A stretch of 64,000 bases of DNA from contig NZ_JAGIPR010000003.1 of assembly GCF_017877355.1 (NCBI RefSeq), positions 424,246 to 488,245 of the forward strand. The letters run 5' to 3'. This document shows positions 36,165 to 44,322 of the stretch, one piece after another (position 1 is the stretch's first letter; the number at the start of each line of letters is the position of its first letter). The notes beneath the pieces are model-generated. The model had not been told where the DNA came from. It did not search any database and was given only the letters and a program-made list of their open reading frames with translations. A program made the translations under genes and the position numbers. Source of the DNA: Chryseobacterium jejuense (lineage in GTDB: Bacteria; Bacteroidota; Bacteroidia; Flavobacteriales; Weeksellaceae).

Positions 36165-36869
36165 ATGAATTTTTTAAAAGCAGAATGGAGAAAATTAGCC
36201 ATCATCAATTACGAAATCAATCCTGATCTATTATTAAAATACCTACCCGAAGGCACAGAACTCGATTTTTATAAAGGTAAATGTTATGTTAGTGTAGTAG
36301 GTTTTATGTTTTTAAATACAAAATTATTAGGTTTACCGATTCCTTTTCATCGTACTTTTGAAGAAGTAAACCTTAGATTTTATGTAAAGAAAAATGAAAA
36401 CGGAGTATGGAAAAGAGGAGTGGTTTTTATCAAAGAAATTGTTCCAAAACCCGCTTTAAGTTTTGTTGCTAATTCCGTTTATAAAGAAAACTACCATACC
36501 ATGCCGATGAAAAACCTGATTCATCATCACGAAGATGAACTGTTAATCCGATATTCATGGAAAGATAAAAGCTGGCATTCTATTCAGATCACTGCTGAAA
36601 ATAAGACACAACCGATGGAAAAAGATTCAGAATTTGAATTTATTACAGAACATTATTATGGTTTCACGAAAAAAGATGATAAAACCTCAGAATATGAAGT
36701 CTGTCACCCCAAATGGGATTGTTATCAGGTAAAAGAATATCAATTGGAAATCGATTTTCAAAAGGCCTATGGAAAAGATTTTGAATGTCTTAATAATCAG
36801 GAACCGATTTCAGTAATGCTGGCAGAAGGCTCAGAAATAGAAGTGAAAACAAAAAAATACCTTATTTAA
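36165..36869 (+). CDS. YqjF/DUF2071 family protein
   Basis: The 234 residues match the DUF2071 (YqjF) pattern: ILN- or AIINYEINPDLLLKYLPEGTELDFYKGKCYVSVVGF, abbreviated here by its key words YEINPDLLLKYLPEG and CYVSVVGFMF, followed by LGLPIPFHRTFEEVNLRFYV, GVVFIKEIVPKPALSFVAN and YKENYHTMPM. The fold is a lipocalin-like or acetoacetate-decarboxylase-like beta barrel of unknown activity; the pattern FHRTFEEVNLRFYV may line the pocket. It has a good place in the operon after the SRPBCC gene and before the TIGR01777 gene. Reported DUF2071 roles are few, so I assign no reaction. Confidence 0.85.
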   Translation: MNFLKAEWRKLAIINYEINPDLLLKYLPEGTELDFYKGKCYVSVVGFMFLNTKLLGLPIPFHRTFEEVNLRFYVKKNENGVWKRGVVFIKEIVPKPALSFVANSVYKENYHTMPMKNLIHHHEDELLIRYSWKDKSWHSIQITAENKTQPMEKDSEFEFITEHYYGFTKKDDKTSEYEVCHPKWDCYQVKEYQLEIDFQKAYGKDFECLNNQEPISVMLAEGSEIEVKTKKYLI

Positions 36870-36940
36870 AATAAAAAATATTTTCCATTCACTTTAAACT
36901 CTAATACTCAAAAACCCTCAAACTTATAAACTTCACAAAA

Positions 36941-37840
36941 ATGAAAATAATCATCGCTGCCGGAACCGGATTTCTGGGGCAAAATTTAGAAAAATACTTT
37001 ACAGAAAAAGGAGATCAAGTGTATATACTGACCCGTAAGCCTCAACGTAAAAATGAAATCTATTGGGACGCTAAAACAATAGGAGAATGGAAGAAAGTAC
37101 TCGAGCAGTCAGATGTTCTGATCAATCTTACAGGAAAATCAGTCGATTGTCGTTACAATGAAAAAAATAAAGCAGAAATCTATGGATCAAGAATGAACAG
37201 CACAAAAATATTACAGGAAGCGGTTAATACTTGTTCTATTCCACCAAAAATTTGGTTGAATGCCAGTTCCGCCACTATTTATGTACATTCAGAAAAACAT
37301 TTGAATACAGAAGAAAACGGAGTAATCGGTGATGATTTTTCAATGAATATCTGTAAAAGCTGGGAAGCAGAATTTTTTAAAATCCACAATGAAGGAATTA
37401 GAAAAGTAGCCCTTCGTACCTCTATTGTAATTGGGAACAACGGGGGAGCATTTCCAAAACTGAAAATGATTACAAAATTAGGATTGGGAGGAAAACAGGG
37501 AAGAGGAAGCCAAATGGTAAGCTGGATTCATATTGATGATTTCTGCAATGCTGTAGACTGGATTATTCAAAATAAGAGTATGGAAGGTGTTATTAATATA
37601 ACCGCTCCAGTTCCATTATCCAATGAAGGCATGATGAAAAAACTAAGAAAACAACTCAAAGCTCCGTTTGGGCTTGATGCACCGGTATGGCAGCTGGAAA
37701 TTGCCTCTATATTTCTGGACACAGAAACCGAGTTATTGTTGAAGAGCCGCAACGTTTACCCTGAAAAACTCATGAAAAGCGGGTTCCATTTTTCTTATCC
37801 AACCTTTGATGAAGCAATACTCAATTTATCGAAGACTTAA
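36941..37840 (+). CDS. TIGR01777 family NAD-dependent epimerase-like oxidoreductase
   Basis: The 299 residues start with the Rossmann loop AAGTGFLGQNLEKYF (Gly8, Gly10, Gly13), then WDAKTIGEWKKVLEQSDVLINLTGKSVDCRY, of which the LINLTGKSVDCRYN part is the TIGR01777 signature. It also has WLNASSATIYVHS, ALRTSIVIG, GGKQGRGSQMVSWIHIDDF and a C-terminal PEKLMKSGFHFSYPTFDEA. The family is related to YfcH and plant cell-division inhibitor SulA-like proteins. Catalysis by members is not proven, and the usual SDR tyrosine sits in ATIYVHSEKHL. It is the last gene in the operon, followed by a convergent unknown gene. Confidence 0.9.
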   Translation: MKIIIAAGTGFLGQNLEKYFTEKGDQVYILTRKPQRKNEIYWDAKTIGEWKKVLEQSDVLINLTGKSVDCRYNEKNKAEIYGSRMNSTKILQEAVNTCSIPPKIWLNASSATIYVHSEKHLNTEENGVIGDDFSMNICKSWEAEFFKIHNEGIRKVALRTSIVIGNNGGAFPKLKMITKLGLGGKQGRGSQMVSWIHIDDFCNAVDWIIQNKSMEGVINITAPVPLSNEGMMKKLRKQLKAPFGLDAPVWQLEIASIFLDTETELLLKSRNVYPEKLMKSGFHFSYPTFDEAILNLSKT

Positions 37841-37882
37841 TTTTAATGAGAATGATATACTAAACCAGCCTGAATGGAACTT

Positions 37883-38218
37883 CTAAATCTTCCGTAAGAT
37901 AATAACTGCAGCATAAACGATGATAAGCTCATGTTGTCCTCTTACCAATAGAATGAGAGAAAGTTTATTATTCTTTTCTATCTTTTTCAGACTTTCCTTA
38001 ACATGAATATTGGTGTCTGGAAGCAAAGCAAATTTGCTGGCGCGAAGAATGTCTTTAGATTTTTTGGTGATAGTGGGAGCTTCTTTTAGTTTTTCAACAA
38101 GTTTCTGGGCTTCTTCAGGAGTGAAAAGTAGTTCCAGATAATCTTGGGCAGTGGGAAAATCATAATCTTCAGGCTCCTTCATCCAGAGGTTATCTCTGGT
38201 TAGGGTATTTTTTTTCAT
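37883..38218 (-). CDS. Small protein of unknown function
   Basis: The 111 residues are charged and helical: an acidic N-terminal half (WMKEPEDYDFPTAQDYLELLFTPEEAQKLVEKLKE), then a basic stretch (TKKSKDILRASKF), and a conserved-looking end with VRGQHELIIVYAAVIILRKI. The words KFALLPDTNIHVKESLKK suggest a binding surface. No signal or membrane segment is obvious except that last hydrophobic run. I cannot place it in a family; it vaguely recalls ParB-like helices but has no HTH. It is convergent with the operon end. The sequence between the two genes has no hairpin. Confidence 0.5.
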   Translation of the reverse strand: MKKNTLTRDNLWMKEPEDYDFPTAQDYLELLFTPEEAQKLVEKLKEAPTITKKSKDILRASKFALLPDTNIHVKESLKKIEKNNKLSLILLVRGQHELIIVYAAVIILRKI

Positions 38219-38377
38219 TGATGTTTTGGATTGTGATTAAATGATAAATAAAGGCATGAATAATACTTTACAATCAGAATCCAGGATATTGAGATATATT
38301 CTCTCTAAAAGTTGATGTAAAAAGTTTAATAGAAGCAGTACTGATGCTTGTTTTTTATTAAAATTTGTTATATAAAA

Positions 38378-38405
38378 ACTCCTTCAATATCATAATTGAA
38401 GGAGT
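38378..38405 (-). terminator. Terminator for the secreted-protein gene at 38455
   Basis: ACTCCTTCAAT (38378-38388) pairs perfectly with ATTGAAGGAGT (38395-38405). On the minus strand T's follow the stem. It lies 50 bases past the stop codon. Confidence 0.75.
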
Positions 38406-38454
38406 AATATTTCCGGATGACAAACCGCAGATTTTACGATTTTTTTAGTGTATT

Positions 38455-39345
38455 TTAATATTTTCTTGCCAATAATACGTTCAATAGGAATGTTCCGGCC
38501 CAGTTACTGCTATTGCCTGCATTCGTTCCCATGAAATCTACACGGGCAACGGATACCGTTAATCTGGTTTTTCCACTTACATTGGCAAGACTTACAAAAG
38601 AAGCAGTAAATACATCAGGATAACTTGAATTATTTCCTGCTGTAAGGATAGGATACATATTGTTTACATTAAATGGTGCCCCTTGATATTCATAGACAAG
38701 AGTCATTCTACTACTGTTTGTATAACCGACACTAGGACCAGTTGTACCGAATGCAGAAGTTACTGAGGATTTACTGATGATCCACCAGGCATCAGTACCT
38801 GCTCCTGTATCAAAAGACACATTGGCATGGTTTGTCCAGTCTGCAATGGGGGCACTTGAGCCACTATGAGGAGGTATTGTAAGTTGCGCCCCATAAATCT
38901 CCACATTACTAGGCTTAGGAAGTACTGTAAAAGATAAGTCCCATGTACCGCCTGTAGTATTACTATTGTTTACTACTTCTGCGTATGCTCCTACAGGAAT
39001 TACAAAAGATGCTACAGGAGTATTGTCAATTCGCAGGGTATTACCGCTTGAAGCCTGAAGTGTAATCGTAGAAGAAGAGATATTTTTAATCTTATAAATC
39101 CTTCCCGTATAACTTGTAGTTCCTATTCCGATAACAGGAAGAGTAAAGGTTGCATTAGCAGTTCCATTGTAAGTAATGTAGTGATCGTTAGCTACAATAG
39201 GATAAATAGTGGTTGTTACTTCTTTATAACCAGCCCTTAAAGATCCGTTGACGGCTAATGTACTATTGGGAGTAGCGGTATTAATACCAACTTGTGCATT
39301 TAATGCAGCAGCTCCAAACAAAAAAATTGAAATATATTTTCTCAT
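38455..39345 (-). CDS. Secreted protein, VGINT-type N-terminus
   Basis: The 296 residues include a signal peptide ending near LNA; the mature chain starts QVGINTATPNSTLAVNGSLRAG. That opening recurs in three other secreted proteins of this window. Residues up to ~150 are Thr/Ser/Ile-rich beta strands (TSYTGRIYKIKNISSSTITLQA, NTPVASFVIPVGAYAEVV). The C-terminal half is a separate beta domain (QLTIPPHSG, WWIISKSSVTSAFG, NPMTL-like strands) ending GTFLLNVLLARKY. No catalytic motif, no T9SS tail. A stalk and head adhesin or surface fibre is my best guess. A -7 element (39366-39373, TATTTTTG on this strand) lies 21 bases upstream. Confidence 0.65.
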   Translation of the reverse strand: MRKYISIFLFGAAALNAQVGINTATPNSTLAVNGSLRAGYKEVTTTIYPIVANDHYITYNGTANATFTLPVIGIGTTSYTGRIYKIKNISSSTITLQASSGNTLRIDNTPVASFVIPVGAYAEVVNNSNTTGGTWDLSFTVLPKPSNVEIYGAQLTIPPHSGSSAPIADWTNHANVSFDTGAGTDAWWIISKSSVTSAFGTTGPSVGYTNSSRMTLVYEYQGAPFNVNNMYPILTAGNNSSYPDVFTASFVSLANVSGKTRLTVSVARVDFMGTNAGNSSNWAGTFLLNVLLARKY

Positions 39346-39365
39346 ATTTTTTTAAATGTTTTTTG

Positions 39366-39373
39366 CAAAAATA
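39366..39373 (-). promoter_or_regulatory. -7 element for the secreted-protein gene
   Basis: TATTTTTG on the minus strand matches TAnnTTTG and lies 21 bases before the ATG at 39345. No clear TTG box is visible. Confidence 0.45.
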
Positions 39374-39741
39374 TAGAAAAAAAATATTGTATGTTTTTTT
39401 TTGTTAACGATTTTTAATTGTTTTTAGCGTAAATCCCTTTTTGGGGATATTTTAAATCTTTAAATGATTAATTTAAATTCATGTAATATGCAGTTATTTA
39501 GTTTATTATATTTTGTATTACAGAAATGCTGTATTCCGTGATAATTGTCTTGTATTTCTTTGTTTTAAATAAATAATAAAATAAATTTATTTTATTTAGA
39601 ATTGTTTTAAATAATTGGTTATTGTTAATGGATAGATATGCTGTATTTTACAATAAAATATTGGTACGATATATGCAGGTTTACAATAGAAACCTGAATG
39701 AATTTAATAAGGTGTTGAATTTATTCAAAAATATAAACATC
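39374..39741. other. Very A/T-rich gap between divergent genes
   Basis: No gene is supported here. The sequence is rich in A/T runs, including ATTATATTTTGTATTAC and AATAAATAATAAAATAAAT tracts. An upstream in-frame ATG at 39622 would extend the small secreted protein but gives no plausible N-terminus. Confidence 0.5.
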
Positions 39742-40005
39742 ATGAAAAAAGTATTGATTTCAACCCTGTTATTATTAGGCTTATCCATGAATGTTTTTGC
39801 ACAAAAACATCCGCCTGTTCCACCTCATCCGTCAAAAAATGAATTAGTCAATCTTAAGGCGCAGGAATTAGATAAAAAATACAATACAGAAAAGAAACTG
39901 ATCCTCAATCATCCATTGGCTACCAAAAAGATGAAAAGAGATCAGATGAAGGCTTTAAATAAAAGATATCAGACTGAAAAACGATTGCTTAAACAAATGA
40001 AATAA
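39742..40005 (+). CDS. Small secreted basic protein of unknown function
   Basis: From the ATG at 39742 the product has 87 residues: signal peptide MKKVLISTLLLLGLSMNVFAQ, then KHPPVPPHPSKNELVNLK and a Lys-rich helical region with two similar segments (ELDKKYNTEKKLILNHP and ALNKRYQTEKRLLKQM). The segments look like an internal repeat, giving a short coiled-coil or metal-binding helical pair. Such small Lys-rich periplasmic proteins are common but undescribed in this group. The longer frame from 39622 is rejected because the signal would be buried. A terminator follows at 40095. Confidence 0.6.
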   Translation: MKKVLISTLLLLGLSMNVFAQKHPPVPPHPSKNELVNLKAQELDKKYNTEKKLILNHPLATKKMKRDQMKALNKRYQTEKRLLKQMK

Positions 40006-40094
40006 TACAGATTTCTTGCACTTATTAAAATTTGATGAGTAGAATTCTATAAGGGGAATTTTACGAAGTTTACAGTTTAAGATAATTTTTGTTG

Positions 40095-40127
40095 AAAGAG
40101 AACGCTTTTTGTGCTCTCTTTTTTTAT
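40095..40127 (+). terminator. Terminator after the small secreted protein gene
   Basis: AAAGAGA (40095-40101) pairs with TCTCTTT (40115-40121), followed by TTTTTT. It lies about 90 bases past the stop. Confidence 0.6.
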
Positions 40128-40232
40128 TTAAAATTAAATGAAAATGGCTTATTGATGGATTTTAAGATCAATTTGAAGAAACGTGAAACATCCAATATTT
40201 TTCCTTAAATTCGCATAAAAATTTTTAAAGTA

Positions 40233-41621
40233 ATGAATTACGATATTATTGTCATTGGAAGTGGTCCTGGTGGATATGTTACTGCGATCAGAGCAGCACA
40301 ATTGGGTTTCAAAACCGCAATTATCGAGAAAGAAAACTTAGGAGGAATTTGCCTTAACTGGGGATGTATTCCAACCAAAGCTTTATTGAAATCTGCTCAG
40401 GTTTTTCATTATATCAACCATGCTGAAGATTACGGATTAAATAAAGTAGAAGCAAGCTTCGAATTCCCGAATGTAATTCAGAGAAGCCGTGGTGTTGCCA
40501 GCAAAATGAGCAAAGGAATCGAGTTCTTGATGAAAAAGAACAAGATTGACGTAATTCTTGGTACTGCAAAAGTACAGAAAGGTAAAAAAGTTTCTGTAAC
40601 AGATAAAGACGGTAAAGTAGCTGAATATACTGCTAACCACATTATCATCGCTACAGGAGCTCGTTCAAGAGAATTACCAAACTTACCGCAAGATGGTAAA
40701 AAAGTAATCGGATACAGACAGGCATTATCTCTTCCTGAGCAGCCAAAATCTATGATAGTTGTAGGTTCTGGAGCTATTGGAGTAGAATTTGCTGATTTCT
40801 ATAATACAATGGGAACTAAAGTAACTGTTGTTGAATTTATGCCAAACATTGTTCCTGTGGAAGATGAGGAAATCTCTAAACACTTAGAGAAATCTCTGAA
40901 AAAATCAGGAATCGAGATCATGACAAACGCTTCTGTAGAAAGCGTAGATACAACGGGAGAAGGAGTAAAGGCGAACGTTAAAACTGCTAACGGAAACATT
41001 ACGCTTGAGGCTGATGTTCTATTATCTGCTGTAGGTATTGCTGCTAACATCGAAAACATCGGTTTAGAAGAAGTAGGAATCCAGACAGATAAAGGTAGAG
41101 TTTTAGTCAACGAATGGTATGAAACTTCAGCACCTGGTTACTATGCCATTGGTGATATCATCCCAACTCAGGCATTAGCTCACGTTGCTTCTGCAGAAGG
41201 AATCACTTGCGTTGAGAAAATCAAAGGAATGCACGTTGAGAAAATCGACTATGGCAATATCCCTGGATGTACTTACTGTCACCCTGAAGTAGCTTCTGTA
41301 GGTCTTACTGAAAAGCAGGCTAAAGAAAAAGGATACGAAATTAAAGTAGGTAAATTCCCTCTTTCTGCAAGTGGTAAAGCTACTGCAAACGGAAATACAG
41401 ACGGATTTATCAAAGTAATCTTTGATGCTAAATATGGTGAATGGTTAGGATGTCATATGATTGGTGAAGGAGTAACTGATATGGTAGCTGAAGCAGTAGT
41501 TGCTAGAAAATTAGAAACGACTGGTCACGAGATTATCAAATCTATCCACCCGCACCCAACAGTATCTGAAGCGATCATGGAAGCTGCTGCTGCTGCTTAT
41601 GGTGAGGTGATTCACATTTAA
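40233..41621 (+). CDS. lpdA: Dihydrolipoyl dehydrogenase (E3)
   Basis: Dihydrolipoyl dehydrogenase reoxidises the lipoyl arm of 2-oxoacid dehydrogenase complexes using FAD and NAD. At 462 residues it is of normal length. Visible parts: FAD-binding GSGPGGYVTAIRAAQ near the start, the redox-active disulfide GGICLNWGCIPTKALL (Cys40, Cys45), NAD-binding VVGSGAIGVEFADFYN, the FAD motif YYAIGDIIPTQALAHVASAEG, and the C-terminal dimer-interface HPHPTVSEAIMEAAAAAYGE with its catalytic His-Glu pair. It may serve the fused E1 enzyme at 11151-13583 as well as pyruvate or 2-oxoglutarate complexes. It is transcribed alone. Confidence 0.97.
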   Translation: MNYDIIVIGSGPGGYVTAIRAAQLGFKTAIIEKENLGGICLNWGCIPTKALLKSAQVFHYINHAEDYGLNKVEASFEFPNVIQRSRGVASKMSKGIEFLMKKNKIDVILGTAKVQKGKKVSVTDKDGKVAEYTANHIIIATGARSRELPNLPQDGKKVIGYRQALSLPEQPKSMIVVGSGAIGVEFADFYNTMGTKVTVVEFMPNIVPVEDEEISKHLEKSLKKSGIEIMTNASVESVDTTGEGVKANVKTANGNITLEADVLLSAVGIAANIENIGLEEVGIQTDKGRVLVNEWYETSAPGYYAIGDIIPTQALAHVASAEGITCVEKIKGMHVEKIDYGNIPGCTYCHPEVASVGLTEKQAKEKGYEIKVGKFPLSASGKATANGNTDGFIKVIFDAKYGEWLGCHMIGEGVTDMVAEAVVARKLETTGHEIIKSIHPHPTVSEAIMEAAAAAYGEVIHI

Positions 41622-41648
41622 TCTGAAATACAGAAATATAGATAACAA

Positions 41649-41675
41649 AAAGCTCAGGGAAATCTGGGCTTTTTT
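41649..41675 (+). terminator. Terminator after lpdA
   Basis: AAAAGCTCAG pairs with CTGGGCTTTT (one G-U pair), followed by T's. It lies about 30 bases past the lpdA stop. Confidence 0.7.
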
Positions 41676-41734
41676 GTTGAAGATATAAAATTATATAGTT
41701 TTTTAAAAGAAACTGAGCAATATAATGTTAGCTA

Positions 41735-41769
41735 AAACCTAACAGGTTTCTGAAACCTGTTAGGTTTAT
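41735..41769. repeat. Perfect inverted repeat, REP-like
   Basis: AACCTAACAGGTTT, CTG, AAACCTGTTAGGTT: 14 paired bases, followed by ATTATTT. Hairpins with this AACCTAACAGGTTT core are common between genes in Bacteroidota. It may be a REP-like repeat or a second terminator. Confidence 0.55.
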
Positions 41770-41903
41770 TATTTAATCCATATTTCCTTTAGTGTACATG
41801 TTTTATGATAGAATTTTATTGTTTTGTGTTAAAATAATTTTAAAATAATCATATTTATAAAAAATAATCTGATTATATCAAGCTCTTTTCTTACATTTAT
41901 TCA

Positions 41904-42704
41904 ATGAATTTTGAGAAAGTTGGACTTGTTTTGTCAGGCGGTGGTACCAAAGGAATCGCTCATGCGGGAGTATTGAAATTCTTGAAGGAAAAAGATATCA
42001 AAATAGACATTCTTTCCTGCTGTAGTGCGGGGTCTATTGTAGGATGCCTTCATGCCATAGGAAAGACTCCTGAGGAAATTATGGAATTTTTCAATTCCGT
42101 TTATTTTTTTAACTGGAAGCATTTTGCATTCAACCAGCCGGGATTGGTTTCTTCAGTTATTTTCAGGAATTATCTTAAACCTATTTTTCATGAAATGAAA
42201 TTGGAGGATTTGGATATTGAAGTGAAGATTGTGGCAACAGAATTGGTTACCGGAACCCAGAAGATTTTTGATAAAGATTTTGAAGTAGTAGATGCTATTA
42301 TTGCTTCTTGCTCTATTCCGGGAATTACCACTCCTTATATTATCGGAGATGAAATGTATTGTGATGGGGGAGTGCTGAACAATTTCCCGGCAGATATCAT
42401 CAGAGACGACTGTGATAAACTGATTGGAGTATTTGTTTCACCACCCAACGATGCTAAAATTAAAGATCTTAACTCTATTAAAGCCATTGTTTCCCGTTCT
42501 TACGATCTTCTATCCTATAGAATAGAGAAAGTGAAATTTGAGTACTGTGATTGGTTTATTTCTTCTCAAAAACTATCTACTTACGGAACTTTTGAACGTG
42601 GAAAAGACCGTTTGGAACAAATTTTTGATATTGGCTATGAGGCGGCTAAAGAAAGCTATGGAGGCAGCCGTTTTCTTACAGAATTAAGACAATCCGGAAC
42701 ATAA
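41904..42704 (+). CDS. Patatin-like phospholipase family protein
   Basis: The 266 residues match small bacterial patatins. The oxyanion loop is SGGGTKGIAHAGVL (11-24). The nucleophile motif is C39-C40-S41-A42-G43, where the usual GxSxG has Cys in place of its first Gly. The catalytic Asp is in YCDGGVLNNFPADI. Patatins hydrolyse acyl esters of lipids. No signal peptide is present, so the protein is cytoplasmic or peripheral. The substitution at the first Gly of GxSxG changes the nucleophile elbow slightly but is seen in some relatives. The gene is transcribed alone. A repeat element follows. Confidence 0.88.
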   Translation: MNFEKVGLVLSGGGTKGIAHAGVLKFLKEKDIKIDILSCCSAGSIVGCLHAIGKTPEEIMEFFNSVYFFNWKHFAFNQPGLVSSVIFRNYLKPIFHEMKLEDLDIEVKIVATELVTGTQKIFDKDFEVVDAIIASCSIPGITTPYIIGDEMYCDGGVLNNFPADIIRDDCDKLIGVFVSPPNDAKIKDLNSIKAIVSRSYDLLSYRIEKVKFEYCDWFISSQKLSTYGTFERGKDRLEQIFDIGYEAAKESYGGSRFLTELRQSGT

Positions 42705-42719
42705 TTTCCATCATAAAAA

Positions 42720-42848
42720 GCAGGAGTCTGGAAGAGAGTGGTTTGTAGCTTAAAACAACTGAAATTCAACTTAAAGCAAAATTTAGATGATTAACTTCCG
42801 GAAATTAATAGTATAAAAATTTCCAACTTCTCTCTTCCAGCTTCCTGC
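42720..42848. repeat. Inverted-repeat element with GGAAG-type ends
   Basis: GCAGGAGTCTGGAAGAGAG (42720-42738) mirrors CTCTCTTCCAGCTTCCTGC (42830-42848) with two mismatches. The inner 90 bases are A/T-rich and hold no gene. The same purine-rich CTGGAAG theme occurs at 55338-55367, 56105-56120 and inside the reading frame at 63590-63625. Confidence 0.6.
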
Positions 42849-42864
42849 AGGAACTTAATTTATA

Positions 42865-43302
42865 TTAATTTTTAACTACCTGTGCGTCCTGACGTACGAT
42901 CTCCTGGTCATTAGAGTCATAAACAACAAGAGTATAAGGCGCTTTTTTCGAAGAGTTGGTAAGATAGTTTCTCCATACCTGATAGCTGTGACCATCATTA
43001 TTGAAATTAAAGTAATAATTACCTCCGCTGCCATCAGGAATCAGTTCTCCGTCACTTATTATCATGCTTGGCTTAGCCGTAATTTTTGCATTGGCATTCC
43101 ACGATTGGTACAGGTATTTACCATTAGGCTGCTTATCAATTCTGATCTTAAATTTCTTAGTTTTAATAATCACGGTTTTAGGAACCTGTTGAGAAGTATT
43201 AGAGGTAATGGTAGTGCTTTTTGAAAATTCAGGAGTTTCTTTAGCGGAAACAAATGAGAATTGAGCTAAAGAGAAAGCTCCTAATAGAAAGTACTTAATC
43301 AT
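42865..43302 (-). CDS. Secreted protein of unknown function
   Basis: The ATG at 43302 gives MIKYFLLGAFSLAQFSFVSAKET, a normal signal peptide, and 145 residues. The mature part starts TPEFSKSTTITSNTSQQVPKTVIIKTKKFKI (Thr/Ser-rich linker, abbreviated), then a single beta-sandwich-like domain with MIISDGELIPDGSGGNYYFNF, SYQVWRNYL and PYTLVVYDSNDQEIVRQDAQVV. The domain recalls small periplasmic inhibitor-like folds but I cannot name the family. An upstream in-frame ATG at 43353 would bury the signal. Palindromic elements lie on both sides of the gene. Confidence 0.65.
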   Translation of the reverse strand: MIKYFLLGAFSLAQFSFVSAKETPEFSKSTTITSNTSQQVPKTVIIKTKKFKIRIDKQPNGKYLYQSWNANAKITAKPSMIISDGELIPDGSGGNYYFNFNNDGHSYQVWRNYLTNSSKKAPYTLVVYDSNDQEIVRQDAQVVKN

Positions 43303-43412
43303 ATTGTTATGGTTATTGGTTAATAGTTCAAACTCCATCAAATATGAAGCCATTATTTGTGCTTACATCTCAATGAAGAATAGAATTTTCCAATATATTA
43401 TTTTAAAAAGAC

Positions 43413-43478
43413 TGAGATTCCTACGGAATGACAAAACTTATTTTTACTTACCAGATTTGTCATTCCGTAGGAATCTCA
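43413..43478. repeat. Perfect 23-base inverted repeat element
   Basis: The 23-base arm 43413-43435, beginning TGAGATTCCTACGGAATGAC, is the exact reverse complement of 43456-43478, separated by 20 bases. The sequence is palindromic, non-coding, and of the kind repeated in multiple copies in Chryseobacterium genomes. It lies between a secreted-protein gene and the GldA-like gene. Confidence 0.7.
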
Positions 43479-43534
43479 ATACTTATATTTTAAAGTTTTT
43501 CAAGATTTGAATGTAATCAATATCAAGCAAAATC

Positions 43535-44242
43535 TTAGTTTTTTTGAACAGCAGTATAACTTGCGAAAGCCTCTTCCAGACTGTCAAATTTTCCTTTAAA
43601 TTCATCAATAGGGCAATCCTGAAGGATATTTCCTTGATGAATAAGAATAACCCTTGAACAAAGTGCTTCCACTTCCTGCATGATGTGTGTAGAAAGTAAA
43701 ACTGTTTTCTGCTGCCCAATTTCTTTTACCACGTTTCTTATTTCCAGAATCTGGTTAGGATCCAGTCCGTTCGTAGGTTCATCCAGAATTAATAAATCCG
43801 GTTGGTGGATAATAGCCTGAGCCAATCCTACACGTTGTTTATATCCTTTGGAAAGCTGGCTGATTCTTTTTGATTTTTCCGGGGTAATTCCTATCAGTTC
43901 AATAACTTCATCAACTCTGGATTCTGAAATTTTGTGGATGTTGGCTACAAATAGAAGGTATTCCTTCACGTACATTTCCAGATAAAGCGGGTTGTTTTCC
44001 GGTAGAAAACCTATCTTTTTCTTACTTTCAATTTCGTGTTGGGAAATATTCAGACCATTAAAAATAATTTCTCCTTCATCAATTTTCAGTGCTCCTACAA
44101 TCGATTTCATCAGGGTAGATTTTCCAGCACCATTGGGTCCTAAAAGGCCGATGATCTCATTTTTATCAATAGAAATATTGATATTGTTTAAGGCAGTCTG
44201 TTCACCAAACTTTTTAGTTAAATTGTTTATCTGAAGCGGCAT
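43535..44242 (-). CDS. gldA: ABC transporter ATP-binding protein, GldA-like
   Basis: The 235 residues form a complete ABC ATPase: Walker A GPNGAGKST (35-43), the signature LSKGYKQRVGLAQAI, Walker B LLILDEPTNGLDP and the H-loop STHIMQEVEALCSR. Overall wording (FNGLNISQHEIESKKKIGFLPENNPLYLEMYVKEYLLF, cited in part) matches GldA, the ATPase of the Gld transporter needed for gliding in Flavobacterium. It is shorter than the roughly 300-residue F. johnsoniae protein, lacking part of the C-terminal tail, and no gldF or gldG neighbour is present. An unrelated heterodimeric exporter ATPase is therefore possible. Confidence 0.8.
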   Translation of the reverse strand: MPLQINNLTKKFGEQTALNNINISIDKNEIIGLLGPNGAGKSTLMKSIVGALKIDEGEIIFNGLNISQHEIESKKKIGFLPENNPLYLEMYVKEYLLFVANIHKISESRVDEVIELIGITPEKSKRISQLSKGYKQRVGLAQAIIHQPDLLILDEPTNGLDPNQILEIRNVVKEIGQQKTVLLSTHIMQEVEALCSRVILIHQGNILQDCPIDEFKGKFDSLEEAFASYTAVQKN

Positions 44243-44261
44243 AATTTTTAATGTCTTTCTG

Positions 44262-44269
44262 CAAAAATA
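44262..44269 (-). promoter_or_regulatory. -7 element for the GldA-like gene
   Basis: TATTTTTG on the minus strand matches TAnnTTTG, 20 bases before the ATG at 44242. Confidence 0.5.
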
Positions 44270-44277
44270 AAATAAAA

Positions 44278-44301
44278 AAACTCATTCGATGGAATGAGTT
44301 T
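44278..44301 (-). terminator. Terminator for the secreted-protein gene at 44323
   Basis: AAACTCATTC (44278-44287) pairs perfectly with GAATGAGTTT (44292-44301). On the minus strand it is followed by a long T run. It lies 22 bases past the stop. Confidence 0.8.
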
Positions 44302-44322
44302 CGCAATATTTATAAATTATAA

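Noticed and set aside
39622..39741. Upstream extension of the small Lys-rich secreted protein
   Set aside because: It would place 40 Asn/Tyr-rich residues before a perfect signal peptide; the ATG at 39742 is clearly better.
43383..43510. Possible CRISPR-like or tRNA hairpin at the 43.4 kb palindrome
   Set aside because: Only one pair of perfect arms, no spacer-repeat array and no tRNA arms or T-loop; it is an inverted-repeat element.
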